From JAEXNA01 sp041676625 (lineage in GTDB: Bacteria; Vulcanimicrobiota; Xenobia; Xenobiales; JADMJV01): 17,920 nucleotides of DNA. The notes under the pieces are model-generated. The model did no database searches, was not told where the DNA came from, and saw nothing but the letters and a program-made list of their open reading frames with translations. The stretch is from NCBI GenBank assembly GCA_041676625.1, contig JBAYRN010000116.1, positions 1 to 17,920 of the forward strand. The letters run 5' to 3'. Both the position numbers and the translations under genes were made by a program. Positions 1 to 8,169 of this stretch are shown piece after piece. Each line of letters begins with the position of its first letter. Within the stretch, counting starts at the first letter, position 1.

Positions 1-28
1 GGTTCCGGTTCCGGTTCCGGCTCGGGCT
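1..28. repeat. Hexanucleotide GGTTCC repeat encoding Glu-Pro dipeptides
   Basis: Three perfect copies of ggttcc followed by ggctcgggctcc-type degenerate units stand at the left edge. On the minus strand they encode alternating Glu and Pro within the tail of the giant TPR protein. The array continues beyond the window, so its full length is unknown. Such short coding repeats can vary in copy number between strains. Confidence 0.7.
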
Positions 29-3000
29 CCAGAACCTCTTCCGGCACCTCGATGGCAAAAAGTTCCTCCAGAGTGACCCCTGCTTCAACCTGTTCCGGCT
101 CAGCTTCTGTGACGGGAGGCGCCTGATAGTCCTCGGACTCTACCACAAAAAGCTGTTCGGCCGGCTCGGCCTCCACGTCCACGAACAACTGTTCGGCAGA
201 CTCAACCGGAGGTGTGCTGTCGATCGCCTCCTCATCAACCGAAAGGGTCGAGGCGCTGGGGACAGGCGTCTCTTCCAGTGCGTCGATCTGATGACGCTTG
301 GCAGCCAATAGCTCTTGGTAGCTATGGTTCTCCGGCAAGACTTGCTCTGAAAGCTCCAGAGCGGTATCCAGAAGGTTGATCGCCTCGGGAATATCCTCAG
401 CCTGCTCGATATCGGCAAGCAGTTCCAGGTCTTGAATAAAGTGAAACGAGAGGCCCCGGCACTCTTTGTCGATCCGCAGCGCCTCCTCGGCAGAAAGGCG
501 TGCAGAATCCACATCGCCCTGGTCCAGGAAAGTCCGGGCCAAGCCGTGATAAACCTCTCGCAGGATCACGTGGGTCTCTCCTAGATGGTCCTGCAAGGGA
601 GTCAGAATCTCATCCAGCAAGACCAGGGCATCATCGTGACTGCCCAACGCGCGGGCGCACTGGGCCAATTTGACTTTGGCGGCGATCGCTCGCACGTCTT
701 CCTCGCCCAGCAATTCCGCCGTCAGAGCGGTCGCCTGCTGGGCCTGGGCTAGAGCCGAGGTGGCTCGACCATCCATGATGTAGCAAGTGGTCAAGGCCTC
801 TCGGGCCAGGGCCGGCACCAGCCCTTCAGGGAAAGCGATCGTCTCCTGGGGTAGGATCTCCAGGGCTCTCAGCAAGGTCGAAGCAGCCCCCTCCCAGTCC
901 GTCTCGGAGAACTGCATGCCGGCCCCCAGCAGTTGAACCCGGGCATGTCGAATGTCGGTGGGCAAGATCCTGGTCAGCCGCCCCCAAATGCGAGTCAGTC
1001 CCCGGGCCACCAGGTTGGTCTGACCGGCTCGGGCAAAGAACTCCAGCATCGTCACTGCAGATTCGAGGGGCAGGTTCTCAAAATTGCGCCACTGCTCGGC
1101 CAGAGGGGTGGGCTTATCGCCCGTGATAGAGCGGACCGCGTCGGCCGCCTCACCTCTCCAGACCGCAAGCCTGAGGTGCAAAGACAGGCGACGCTCTTCA
1201 GGTATCTCTTTGAGCAAGGCGAAAGCTTCTTCGTACCTGCCCAGGAAAAAGAGGGCTTGCAATTTCAACGCCAACGCTTTGCCCCAGAAGCGCGTACCCC
1301 TGATGCTGGGGGCGCTCATGCCGATCTCGGTTTCCGTGCCCTCCAGGCGAAAGGTCAGCAGATCTGCCTCGGCCAGGATCAACAAAGCCCGGCCGGCCCA
1401 GATATCTTTACGGCCCTCTTCGGCGATGCGCTCTTCCAGCACTCTCTCCGCCAGAGCCCGGGCGATCTCGATCTCACCCAGTCGCACGCACGACTCAGCG
1501 GCCAGATGATAGAGTTCCGCCCGGTCGTCAGCCTCCAGGGTGCCGGCCAGATCGACCGCTTCACCCCGCACTCGGGTAGCTTGAGAACGATAGTCTTTTC
1601 GATAGAGCCCCTCGGAAAGCATGATTCGCAAGGTGCTTCCCAGTTTGGTTTCCCCCTCAGGGAGATGACGCAAGGCCGCTTCGAGTAACGCCACCGACGT
1701 ATCTGCCCGCCAATGGAGTTCGTCGGCCCGACGAGCTGCCGCTTGAAGAGTCCGAGCGAAGTCCCTCACCGTGGCCAGGTCAAATCCGCTCAACTCAGCT
1801 TCGCAGGCGCCCACCTCTTGCATGAGTTCATCCATCTGAGCGAGCCGAGCCCGCAGGGGTAGCAAGCTTATACGAGAGCGAAACAGCTCTTCGCTATTCC
1901 CCTCCCCGCTCTCCAAGATACGGTGGCGCTCAAGATGATGCTCGTAAGCGGCCTGAGTATCGTCGAGCGCCTCAGCCAGACGCATGAGTTCTATCAGTGG
2001 CTCCAACAGACGGCGGCTTCGCCCTCCGAACCAGGAGCGAAGAATCTCCGTGACCATGGTGAGTCGACGATAAGCGTCGTGCAATTGTCCGAGCATCTCC
2101 AGGGCACCCGCGAGCTTCATCTGGGTGTTCAGGGTGTCGGCTGAATTTTCACCGAACTGCTCACTTTCTCGTCGCAGTTGCTCGTTGAGGGTTTGTACGA
2201 GCAGAGTGTAGTTGCCCACCTCTCGAGCGCGAAACTCCATAGAGTGGAGGGCGTCGGCCTCCCCCGACAACTCCAGGGCTTCATCCCAGAGTTCTTCGGC
2301 CAGGCTGGAGCCCTCTTCCAATCGCAGTGCCAAAAGGACTCGCGCCTCCCTATGGGCGGCCGGATGCTCGCCAAAGCGGGCCTGGATCTCGGAGAGGAAC
2401 TCCTCTATCTCCTCTTCACTGGGGGGCTCGGCCCGTTCGCTGAGGATTCGGGCCAGGGGGAGTTCCGAAACGTTGGTGGTGGAGAACGCAGCGATCGCCT
2501 CGGGAGGTGTACTCTCCTCCGACGGTTCTTGCTTCGCCTGGACCGGCTCCACCGAGGGCTCCCGAACCGCCTCCTGCTCCAGCGTCGGCTCAAGATTCTC
2601 CGAATCCACGGACGGCTCCGTCAAAGGTTCGAGCGAAGGTTCGGAGGAGGGAGCTTCGGACTCGGAGAGCGTCTCCGACGAAGGCTCTACCGACGGCTCG
2701 ACGATCTCGCTGGGCGGTATGAGTCCTCTCTCCAGATCACCCAGCCACTCCCGAAGTTGAGGAGTCTGCCGAATCGCGAAGGCTCTCTGGCAAGCCGCCA
2801 GGGCCCTTTCCGCATCGCCAAACTCCATGTAGCAGCGGCCCAGACGCACCAGTGAAGCAAAAAGGGCGACGTGCTGCTTGGAGAGCCGACTTAAACTCTC
2901 GGTGGCCGCTTCCAGACGCTCGGCCCGCTCTTCGGGTCCTTCGGCCAGCAGCGCGGCGGTCAGGTAATAAAGCCCGGCGTTCGGATTCTTTGGTTCGTGT

Positions 3001-5072
3001 TGGCTGAAAAATCGTTCTCGGTATTGCTCCAGTCGCTCCCGAGCCTGAGCCGTCTTACCCTGAAAATGCAACGCCCGCACCAGGTGCCGTAGGCCCAAAA
3101 TAGCCACGTCTACCACGGGGTAGGCAAAATAAAAGTGCTGGGGAAACTCGCTGCACTCCAGGATCTCCTGACCCAGGTTTTCCTCCAGGGCGCTCTCTTC
3201 GGGAGCGAACGGGTCCAGCAGCGACAAAACGGCCAGTCCTGAAGCCGATGTTCGGTTCTCGTTGGCCTGCAGAAAAGCTTGAACCTGCTCTCTAAGCTCC
3301 TTTCCTTCATACACGTTGCCTCGATAAAAAGCCAGCTGAGCTTCCAGCGCCTTGAGCTGAAAACAGACCGGATGGTCCGGGCGTAAGTCCGAAAGCCTCT
3401 TGATGCGGTTCAGCGAGTCTCTGGCCAGGACGAACTCCGACGACTGCACCAGAGCCCAGGCGCGGTGCAAATGAATGAGAGACGCGTGATAGGGATCGGT
3501 AGCCTGCTCGGCAGCCAATCCGAATAATCGGTCCGCCTCAGCCCACTCCCCGGTGATGACTTTGACCCGCGCCCGGATAGCGAGAGGGCCGGAGTGCTCC
3601 GCCAGGGGTAGCTGGCTCTCGGCGTTATCCGAGTAGATGGAAGCAAGGTCCGTCTCCCCTGCCAGCAGCATGGCTTCGGCCAGACGAGCTTCCCGGCGAC
3701 CGTTCTGCAGCCCTCGTGGCTCGATGTTCATCAAACGGGTGGCTCGGTGGGCGGTCTCTCGGGCGGTTTTCCAATCACCCATTCTGGCCAGGTTATGCAC
3801 AGCCCGAATGAGATTGTCTGCCTCTTCATCGAGAGCAAGACTCTGCTCCAGATAGGTTTCGGCCTTCTTGCGTTCCCCGGCTCCGACAGCGCAGGAACAC
3901 AGCTCCATCAAGACTTGCGCCACCGCCGGATGGTTGTGGCCACGCCACTGCCGAACCCGAGTCAAAACCGCATTCAAAAATCGGTCGGCCGCGCGCAGTT
4001 CCCAGGCCTGTTGCAGCCTCTGCTGAGCCGCCAGCAGGCCTTCAAAAATGCTTTCCCGGATAAGTTCATCTTCGGCTCGCTCCCAAAAGGCTTCGAGTTC
4101 CTGCCACAGCGCCCCCCGCTCGCCATCGGAACCGGCGATCAAGCATTTGTATTCCAGCAGCCCCAGCAGGACTTCGATCCGCTCACTCACCTGGTTGGGG
4201 CGTAGCGCTACCAGCGCTTCGTTTAGGTATGGCTCAGCCTCGGCCAGCTTTTTCTGGCGTACCAGAGCTCTCGCCAACGAAACGCAGGCAGATTGAACCT
4301 GTTCAGATCGGGGCCCCAATTTGAGTCGGAGCGCTTCAATGGCTCGGGAGAAAGAGATCTCTGCTTTCTCCGGTTTTCCAATATTCAAGAAGAGCTCACC
4401 CATCTTCAACCGGATCAAAGCAGCTTCTTCGGACTTCTTTCCGTAGCGCTCCTCATTGATCTTGAGCTGAAAGCTCATGAAACGGGCGGCGTCATCGTAC
4501 TCTGCGATCCGGACCAGCCCCTCGGCAAACTCTTCAGCCACCGGGGGCCAGGCTCCCAGGTTGCTGCGACCCACTCCCAGGATCTCGCTACAGGCTTCCT
4601 TAACTTCCTGAGAGATGTAACCACGCTCCTGGACGGTAAACGACTCCAGGGCCAGGGCGGCCGTGCGGATGGCCTGCCAGGAGGTGGCTCCAAATTCGGT
4701 GCGAGCCAGTTCGTAGGTAGCCTTGCGAACATCCAGATTGACATGGCTTCGTTCGGGTCTGGCCAACACCATCGCCATATGAGCTTTCACGGTTCTAGGG
4801 TCGGTAGAGCCGAAGACCGATTCGTAGTGGTCGAAGGCGCTTTGGGTCATCTCATCAGCCTCTTCGAAGCGTTCTGTTCGCCGGTACACCTGCCCCAACA
4901 ATAGAGCCGTGACTCCGAACGAGTCGTCCTTTTCGCTGATGCTACCGGCATGCTCAAGCGCATTGCTAAGGCTGGTTTCGGCGGCCGCGTAGTCCCCGGA
5001 GTTAAATGCCTCCACACCGGTCTCGAACTGAGATTTCCATTTTCTCTTGCCTATAAAGTTGTTGAATGCCAC
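1..5072 (-). CDS. Giant tetratricopeptide-repeat (TPR) protein, C-terminus cut by window edge
   Basis: A single minus-strand frame stays open from a GTG at 5072 to the left edge, about 1,690 codons with no stop. I translated it by hand. The N-terminus reads MAFNNFIGKRKWKSQFETGV. Most of it is helical TPR sequence, including kinesin-light-chain-like 42-residue units (for example ETSLSNALEHA and LLGQVYRRTERFEEADE near residues 30-75, further units around 225-310 and 1440-1560). A Ser/Glu/Pro-rich linker of about 80 residues (roughly 784-865) splits the repeats into two lobes. From about residue 1600 the chain becomes acidic and Pro-rich and ends at the edge in Glu-Pro dipeptides. No enzymatic domain, signal peptide or membrane segment is visible in the part seen, so a scaffold or protein-protein interaction role is inferred. 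The GTG is the only start before an in-frame TAA at 5088-5090. Its Shine-Dalgarno is weak, and the gene lies 15 bases behind the MazG-like gene, suggesting co-transcription. Confidence 0.85.
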   Translation of the reverse strand, partial: MAFNNFIGKRKWKSQFETGVEAFNSGDYAAAETSLSNALEHAGSISEKDDSFGVTALLLGQVYRRTERFEEADEMTQSAFDHYESVFGSTDPRTVKAHMAMVLARPERSHVNLDVRKATYELARTEFGATSWQAIRTAALALESFTVQERGYISQEVKEACSEILGVGRSNLGAWPPVAEEFAEGLVRIAEYDDAARFMSFQLKINEERYGKKSEEAALIRLKMGELFLNIGKPEKAEISFSRAIEALRLKLGPRSEQVQSACVSLARALVRQKKLAEAEPYLNEALVALRPNQVSERIEVLLGLLEYKCLIAGSDGERGALWQELEAFWERAEDELIRESIFEGLLAAQQRLQQAWELRAADRFLNAVLTRVRQWRGHNHPAVAQVLMELCSCAVGAGERKKAETYLEQSLALDEEADNLIRAVHNLARMGDWKTARETAHRATRLMNIEPRGLQNGRREARLAEAMLLAGETDLASIYSDNAESQLPLAEHSGPLAIRARVKVITGEWAEADRLFGLAAEQATDPYHASLIHLHRAWALVQSSEFVLARDSLNRIKRLSDLRPDHPVCFQLKALEAQLAFYRGNVYEGKELREQVQAFLQANENRTSASGLAVLSLLDPFAPEESALEENLGQEILECSEFPQHFYFAYPVVDVAILGLRHLVRALHFQGKTAQARERLEQYRERFFSQHEPKNPNAGLYYLTAALLAEGPEERAERLEAATESLSRLSKQHVALFASLVRLGRCYMEFGDAERALAACQRAFAIRQTPQLREWLGDLERGLIPPSEIVEPSVEPSSETLSESEAPSSEPSLEPLTEPSVDSENLEPTLEQEAVREPSVEPVQAKQEPSEESTPPEAIAAFSTTNVSELPLARILSERAEPPSEEEIEEFLSEIQARFGEHPAAHREARVLLALRLEEGSSLAEELWDEALELSGEADALHSMEFRAREVGNYTLLVQTLNEQLRRESEQFGENSADTLNTQMKLAGALEMLGQLHDAYRRLTMVTEILRSWFGGRSRRLLEPLIELMRLAEALDDTQAAYEHHLERHRILESGEGNSEELFRSRISLLPLRARLAQMDELMQEVGACEAELSGFDLATVRDFARTLQAAARRADELHWRADTSVALLEAALRHLPEGETKLGSTLRIMLSEGLYRKDYRSQATRVRGEAVDLAGTLEADDRAELYHLAAESCVRLGEIEIARALAERVLEERIAEEGRKDIWAGRALLILAEADLLTFRLEGTETEIGMSAPSIRGTRFWGKALALKLQALFFLGRYEEAFALLKEIPEERRLSLHLRLAVWRGEAADAVRSITGDKPTPLAEQWRNFENLPLESAVTMLEFFARAGQTNLVARGLTRIWGRLTRILPTDIRHARVQLLGAGMQFSETDWEGAASTLLRALEILPQETIAFPEGLVPALAREALTTCYIMDGRATSALAQAQQATALTAELLGEEDVRAIAAKVKLAQCARALGSHDDALVLLDEILTPLQDHLGETHVILREVYHGLARTFLDQGDVDSARLSAEEALRIDKECRGLSFHFIQDLELLADIEQAEDIPEAINLLDTALELSEQVLPENHSYQELLAAKRHQIDALEETPVPSASTLSVDEEAIDSTPPVESAEQLFVDVEAEPAEQLFVVESEDYQAPPVTEAEPEQVEAGVTLEELFAIEVPEEVLEPEPEPEPE

Positions 5073-5087
5073 TTTGCTTTTACCCGA

Positions 5088-5387
5088 TTAAGCCTTGTGA
5101 TTTCTTCCGCCGTGCCTGAGATAGCGCTCGTAGAGTGCCGTGGAGAGGTCGACGCCCTTCAGGTTGGCCAGCGTCGTCAACCAACCCAAAACGTCTGCGA
5201 ACTCGCCGGCCAGGTCCTGGTGTTTAAAATCCTCTGAAGATTCCGACTTGGATAGGGCACTGGCAAGCTCTCCGACTTCTTCCATAAACCATAAGAAGGT
5301 CCCCGACACCCCTCGATCCTGGTCCTTAGAGCCGTACCGCTCATGAATGAACGATTGAAAGTCGGCAAACGAGAGTGCTCTGTCCAT
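5088..5387 (-). CDS. MazG-like nucleotide pyrophosphohydrolase
   Basis: A 99-residue single-domain protein of the all-alpha NTP pyrophosphohydrolase (MazG-like) superfamily. These enzymes hydrolyse nucleoside triphosphates to monophosphate and pyrophosphate with Mg2+. The two metal-binding signatures are visible: EEVGELASAL at residues 36-45 (ExxE, E37 and E40) and GEFADVLGWL at 61-70 (ExxD, E62 and D65). The length fits a minimal single-domain member rather than the longer double-domain MazG of enterobacteria. The ATG at 5387 is preceded by a purine-rich stretch (GAAAGGGT) that can serve as ribosome-binding site. It follows the AlbA_2-domain gene by 48 bases and precedes the giant TPR gene by 15 bases in the same frame. 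The substrate (canonical dNTPs, damaged nucleotides or others) cannot be read from the sequence. Role in this operon is unknown. Confidence 0.82.
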   Translation of the reverse strand: MDRALSFADFQSFIHERYGSKDQDRGVSGTFLWFMEEVGELASALSKSESSEDFKHQDLAGEFADVLGWLTTLANLKGVDLSTALYERYLRHGGRNHKA

Positions 5388-5435
5388 ACCCTTTCGTTCC
5401 CGTTCCCTTGAGAGGCTCCTTCGCCACCAGGATCA

Positions 5436-6650
5436 CTAGTCGTTGGCTGCTCCGTAGATCTGAGCCATCTGCGCGGTCTGGCTGACCAGACTCTCTTCCA
5501 TGGACTCAAAACCAAAAGTCAGATCCTCCGGCTCATACACCAGTTCGCCGAATGCCCGGCGCACCTCGCGCACGATGCTGTCCACGAAGACGGCGCGACC
5601 GGAGGCTTCGTAAAGATGGGGTACGGCCGTGATCCGGTCACAGACCACGGGATCGGAATCGGGGGTGCCGGTCGTTTCGTAAGCGCTATTGTCGCCCCGC
5701 CCTGAACGCAATAGCAGGTGACGGCCGTTTACCCCTTGCAACGATACCCTGACTCGCAAAGAGCCATAATACTGAACCAGTCCGTGGCTGTAAACCTGGA
5801 TGGCCCGCTCCAGGGCGGTAGGCAGGATGTCTTCGAAGAGCTTACTTTCTTGAATCAAACCCCGTTGCCGGGCTGGAAAGCAGACGCCGGCAGCTTGCTC
5901 GATCCAACCCTCACGGGAGATCACCGCGGTCCGTTCTTGCCAACGGTCTTCGTTGTAAAGGGAAATGGTGTTGGGCTCGATCTTGACTCCAGGGTAGGTC
6001 CAAAGATCACCCAAGAAGTGATAAAACTCCCGGCGAAAAAGCGGCAACGGAGAGCGCCCTGGCAAACTGGAGCAGGTCAGGAGAGTCAAGGAGTAGTCGG
6101 CCTTGTCAAAGCCGTGGGCCACCCGGCGACCCGCCACGAAACGTTCCAGGCGGTCCTCTTGAAAGGCCCGCTTCTCATAGAGCTTTTCAATCAAGAAAAA
6201 ATTGCGCAACGGCTCCAGAGGACGACTCGACTCCCCATTTCGCACGTAGATCACTCCGTTGACGTAGTGGGGGGGTTGAGGACTTTCAGGGACTTCGATC
6301 ACCAGGACGGTCCGGTCAGGCTTCTCAGCCAGCGGAATGAGCTTCATTCGAAAAACCGGAGCGGGACTTATACGAGAGCGACAGACCGCCCCCACCTTCT
6401 CCTTGATCCCATCCACCATCTTCAGCCCGGGAAAATCCACCGGGACGTTTCGGTCCTTATCGGCGGCTACTCCGATCACCAGATGCCCGCCGTGGGTGTT
6501 GGCAAACGAAGCCACCGCTTTGGCGAGTTTTTTATTGTCGATCCAGTCTGCTTTGTAGTCGAGCAGGACTCCCTCTTCCACCCCTTCCGTCTGAAGCTTG
6601 CAAAGATCGTCTTCATCGAGTTGCTCCAGCGGCTTGTCAAAGACACTCAT
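5436..6650 (-). CDS. AlbA_2 (Schlafen-type) domain protein
   Basis: A 404-residue protein whose first third carries an AlbA_2 / Schlafen AAA_4-type domain. Visible signatures are EGVLLDYKADW (residues 26-36, the family's E..L-acid-aromatic-K motif), AVASFANTHGGHLVIGVA (45-62, the conserved alanine-rich helix and GG-h-hhhGV strand), and PHYVNGVIYVRNGESSRPL (127-145, the usual end of the domain). The remaining roughly 250 residues match nothing I recognise and show no membrane segments. Family members are linked to nucleic-acid binding, transcriptional control and, in Schlafen relatives, RNA cleavage; which applies here is unknown. The ATG at 6650 has only a poor Shine-Dalgarno. It is the first gene of a minus-strand group with the MazG-like and giant TPR genes, starting 41 bases beyond the terminator of the preceding gene. 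I found no convincing -35/-10 pair in that short space. Confidence 0.8.
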   Translation of the reverse strand: MSVFDKPLEQLDEDDLCKLQTEGVEEGVLLDYKADWIDNKKLAKAVASFANTHGGHLVIGVAADKDRNVPVDFPGLKMVDGIKEKVGAVCRSRISPAPVFRMKLIPLAEKPDRTVLVIEVPESPQPPHYVNGVIYVRNGESSRPLEPLRNFFLIEKLYEKRAFQEDRLERFVAGRRVAHGFDKADYSLTLLTCSSLPGRSPLPLFRREFYHFLGDLWTYPGVKIEPNTISLYNEDRWQERTAVISREGWIEQAAGVCFPARQRGLIQESKLFEDILPTALERAIQVYSHGLVQYYGSLRVRVSLQGVNGRHLLLRSGRGDNSAYETTGTPDSDPVVCDRITAVPHLYEASGRAVFVDSIVREVRRAFGELVYEPEDLTFGFESMEESLVSQTAQMAQIYGAAND

Positions 6651-6691
6651 ATAACAAACACTCTACCACACCGCCTCATTCCTCGAAAATC

Positions 6692-6723
6692 AAAAAAAGC
6701 CGGGTGAACCCACCACGGCTTTC
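6692..6723 (-). terminator. Rho-independent terminator of the Gly/Pro-rich protein gene
   Basis: On the minus strand an AAAGCC / GGCTTT stem encloses a second GGGT-TC-ACCC hairpin (with a GTGGT bulge) and runs directly into seven T residues (6698-6692). It begins about 20 bases after the TAG stop of the gene ending at 6744, the expected position. It separates that gene from the AlbA_2-MazG-TPR group downstream. Confidence 0.75.
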
Positions 6724-6743
6724 TTGACTAGGTCAGGAAGCTT

Positions 6744-8051
6744 CTAGTATCCGCCAAACTGGATACCGCCCGCGCCCCCTTGTTGGGTGACCATCGGCCC
6801 CAGAACCGGGCATTTGCCAATATTCTGGGTATTGGTGATATCGACTCCCGGCGGAATCCCCGGCGGGGGGTTCTGTTGCCACTGAGCTATGATGGCGTCC
6901 ACTCCGGAGGCGTTCAAACCGGCCCGGTTGGCGGTGGTCTGGGCGTTGGCACCCGGGCCACCGAAGTAGATGCGGTCGAGCGAGTCGATGAACGAATCCT
7001 CCAGTGCGTTTCCGTCCCGGCGACCGTCGGCTAGGTCCGCAGCCAGCAGTATCTCCACTTCCCTGCGATTGATAGAGCCGTTGGAACCATCAACTTTATC
7101 CAGGGCGAATTGACTACCCAGGGTGTACTCGGTCACCGAACCGTCCATCACGCCGTTGTCGAGAGTATCGTGACCCCACAAGCGAATGACGGTGTTATCG
7201 AAACTCGATAGGCCGTTGTTACCGGTCAGACGGTTGTCCATATTGACGGGACCCTGAGCAAACTCCAACGGCCGGTTTCCGTAGCGCTGAGAGACGTCCT
7301 TACCGGTCATGTCTTTATAGACCCCGAAAAAGTGTTGATCGAGCAACTTGCCGGTCACCCCGCCGAACATCGCCATCTCCTGGTTGTAGAGATTGCGAAC
7401 GAGCTCGACCTCGGCCGGTTGAAAGTTGTCCGGGTTGTTCAAAACGTTGAAATAGATGCCGCCGTTGTTCTTTCCTTCGGAGGTGACCTGAATGCCCCAG
7501 AGGTGCAGGACCGCTCTTCCGGTGTCGTTCAGTCCGGTAAGATTGCCGCGCTCAGCCTTGTTGAGCTTGGTGTAGTCCAGGTTCGTGTTGACACCGGGAC
7601 CGGTGCTGACCGGGTTTCCGGGGGTACCGGGACCACCGGGCTGAGTGGGGAAATTGGGCTGGCTGGGATAGCCGGGTTGCGGAAAACCGGGACCCGGGTA
7701 AGGGCTCGGAAACCCGGGCTGACCACCGAAATACGGGGTCCCGGGGGAAGGATAAAACTGAAAGGGATTCTGGCCTGGGAACTGCGGCTGGGGAAAGCTG
7801 GGAAAGCCGCCACCTCCACCAAAGGGCATACCAGGATTGAAACCAGGTTGGCCTCCAAACCCTTGATAGCCGGAAGCCAACTGCTGGATCGCCGACATCA
7901 ACTGCTGAAGGAGCGCTTGAACCTGAATTGGGTTAAACCCGGCCTGTGCCCCTACCGGTGCCCCACCGAAGCCGCCGAAACTGGGAACTCCGGGAGAGAA
8001 ACCTGCCTGAAAGTTTGTTTGTAAATTGAAAGAGCTGTTAATAAATGCCAC
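6744..8051 (-). CDS. Gly/Pro/Phe-rich protein with duplicated LWG module, function unknown
   Basis: A 435-residue protein in two parts. Residues 1-155 are low-complexity, rich in Gly, Pro, Phe and Gln, with repeated short units such as GGQPGF and a single amphipathic Gln-rich helix (QVQALLQQLMSAIQQLA, 43-59). Residues 156-365 contain two related segments: VLHLWG at 181-186 with EVELVRNLYNQE (214-225) and LDQHFFGVY (237-245); then VIRLWG at 288-293 with REVEILLAADL (330-340) and LDRIYFG (358-364). Both share the order LWG, Asn/Asp-Gly-rich loop, acidic helix, aromatic end. One cysteine (C414). No signal peptide or membrane segment is visible. The GTG start at 8051 has AGGA six bases upstream. 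Gly-rich, nearly Cys-free, signal-less proteins include harpin-like type III secreted proteins, but also structural and adhesive proteins; I do not assign a function. It ends at a clear terminator and so is monocistronic. Confidence 0.75.
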   Translation of the reverse strand: MAFINSSFNLQTNFQAGFSPGVPSFGGFGGAPVGAQAGFNPIQVQALLQQLMSAIQQLASGYQGFGGQPGFNPGMPFGGGGGFPSFPQPQFPGQNPFQFYPSPGTPYFGGQPGFPSPYPGPGFPQPGYPSQPNFPTQPGGPGTPGNPVSTGPGVNTNLDYTKLNKAERGNLTGLNDTGRAVLHLWGIQVTSEGKNNGGIYFNVLNNPDNFQPAEVELVRNLYNQEMAMFGGVTGKLLDQHFFGVYKDMTGKDVSQRYGNRPLEFAQGPVNMDNRLTGNNGLSSFDNTVIRLWGHDTLDNGVMDGSVTEYTLGSQFALDKVDGSNGSINRREVEILLAADLADGRRDGNALEDSFIDSLDRIYFGGPGANAQTTANRAGLNASGVDAIIAQWQQNPPPGIPPGVDITNTQNIGKCPVLGPMVTQQGGAGGIQFGGY

Positions 8052-8057
8052 TGTGTA

Positions 8058-8061
8058 TCCT
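8058..8061 (-). promoter_or_regulatory. Shine-Dalgarno fixing the GTG start of the Gly/Pro-rich protein
   Basis: Minus-strand AGGA lies six bases before the GTG at 8051-8049. An AGGAAAGGG stretch lies further upstream. This supports GTG rather than a later start. Confidence 0.55.
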
Positions 8062-8113
8062 GTAATCCCTTTCCTGCTGACGTTTGAAAGTCACTTGTCG
8101 CCTTTGTAACAAC

Positions 8114-8141
8114 TCTATAACATTCGGAAACTTTCTAGCAA
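8114..8141 (-). promoter_or_regulatory. Possible sigma70-type promoter for the Gly/Pro-rich protein gene
   Basis: On the minus strand TTGCTA (8141-8136) and TATAGA (8119-8114) are 16 bases apart, a fair match to -35 and -10 boxes. They lie about 60 bases before the GTG start, in the AT-rich 118-base divergent spacer 8052-8169. The plus-strand permease gene must also be transcribed from this spacer, but I see no clear boxes for it. Prediction by eye only. Confidence 0.35.
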
Positions 8142-8169
8142 GGCTTATTTGTTACCATTTTCTTAAATC

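Noticed and set aside
933..2855. Several plus-strand open frames (for example 933-1688 and 2178-2855) and short minus-strand frames
   Set aside because: All are out-of-frame shadows of the giant TPR gene, which is continuous on the minus strand from 5072 to the window edge.
5718..6707. Plus-strand open frame of 329 codons
   Set aside because: It lies antisense to the AlbA_2-domain gene, whose protein has clear family motifs; the translation here is low-complexity without any recognisable domain.
7078..7130. EF-hand calcium site in the Gly/Pro-rich protein (DKVDGSNGSINRRE)
   Set aside because: Gly, Ile and Glu fall at loop positions 6, 8 and 12, but position 1 is Val and position 3 is Gly instead of Asp, so a canonical 12-residue loop is not met; only a resemblance.
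8163..8168. TTAAAT as -10 box of the TauE/SafE gene
   Set aside because: It is one base from the ATG, so the transcript would start inside the coding region; no -35 partner is clear.
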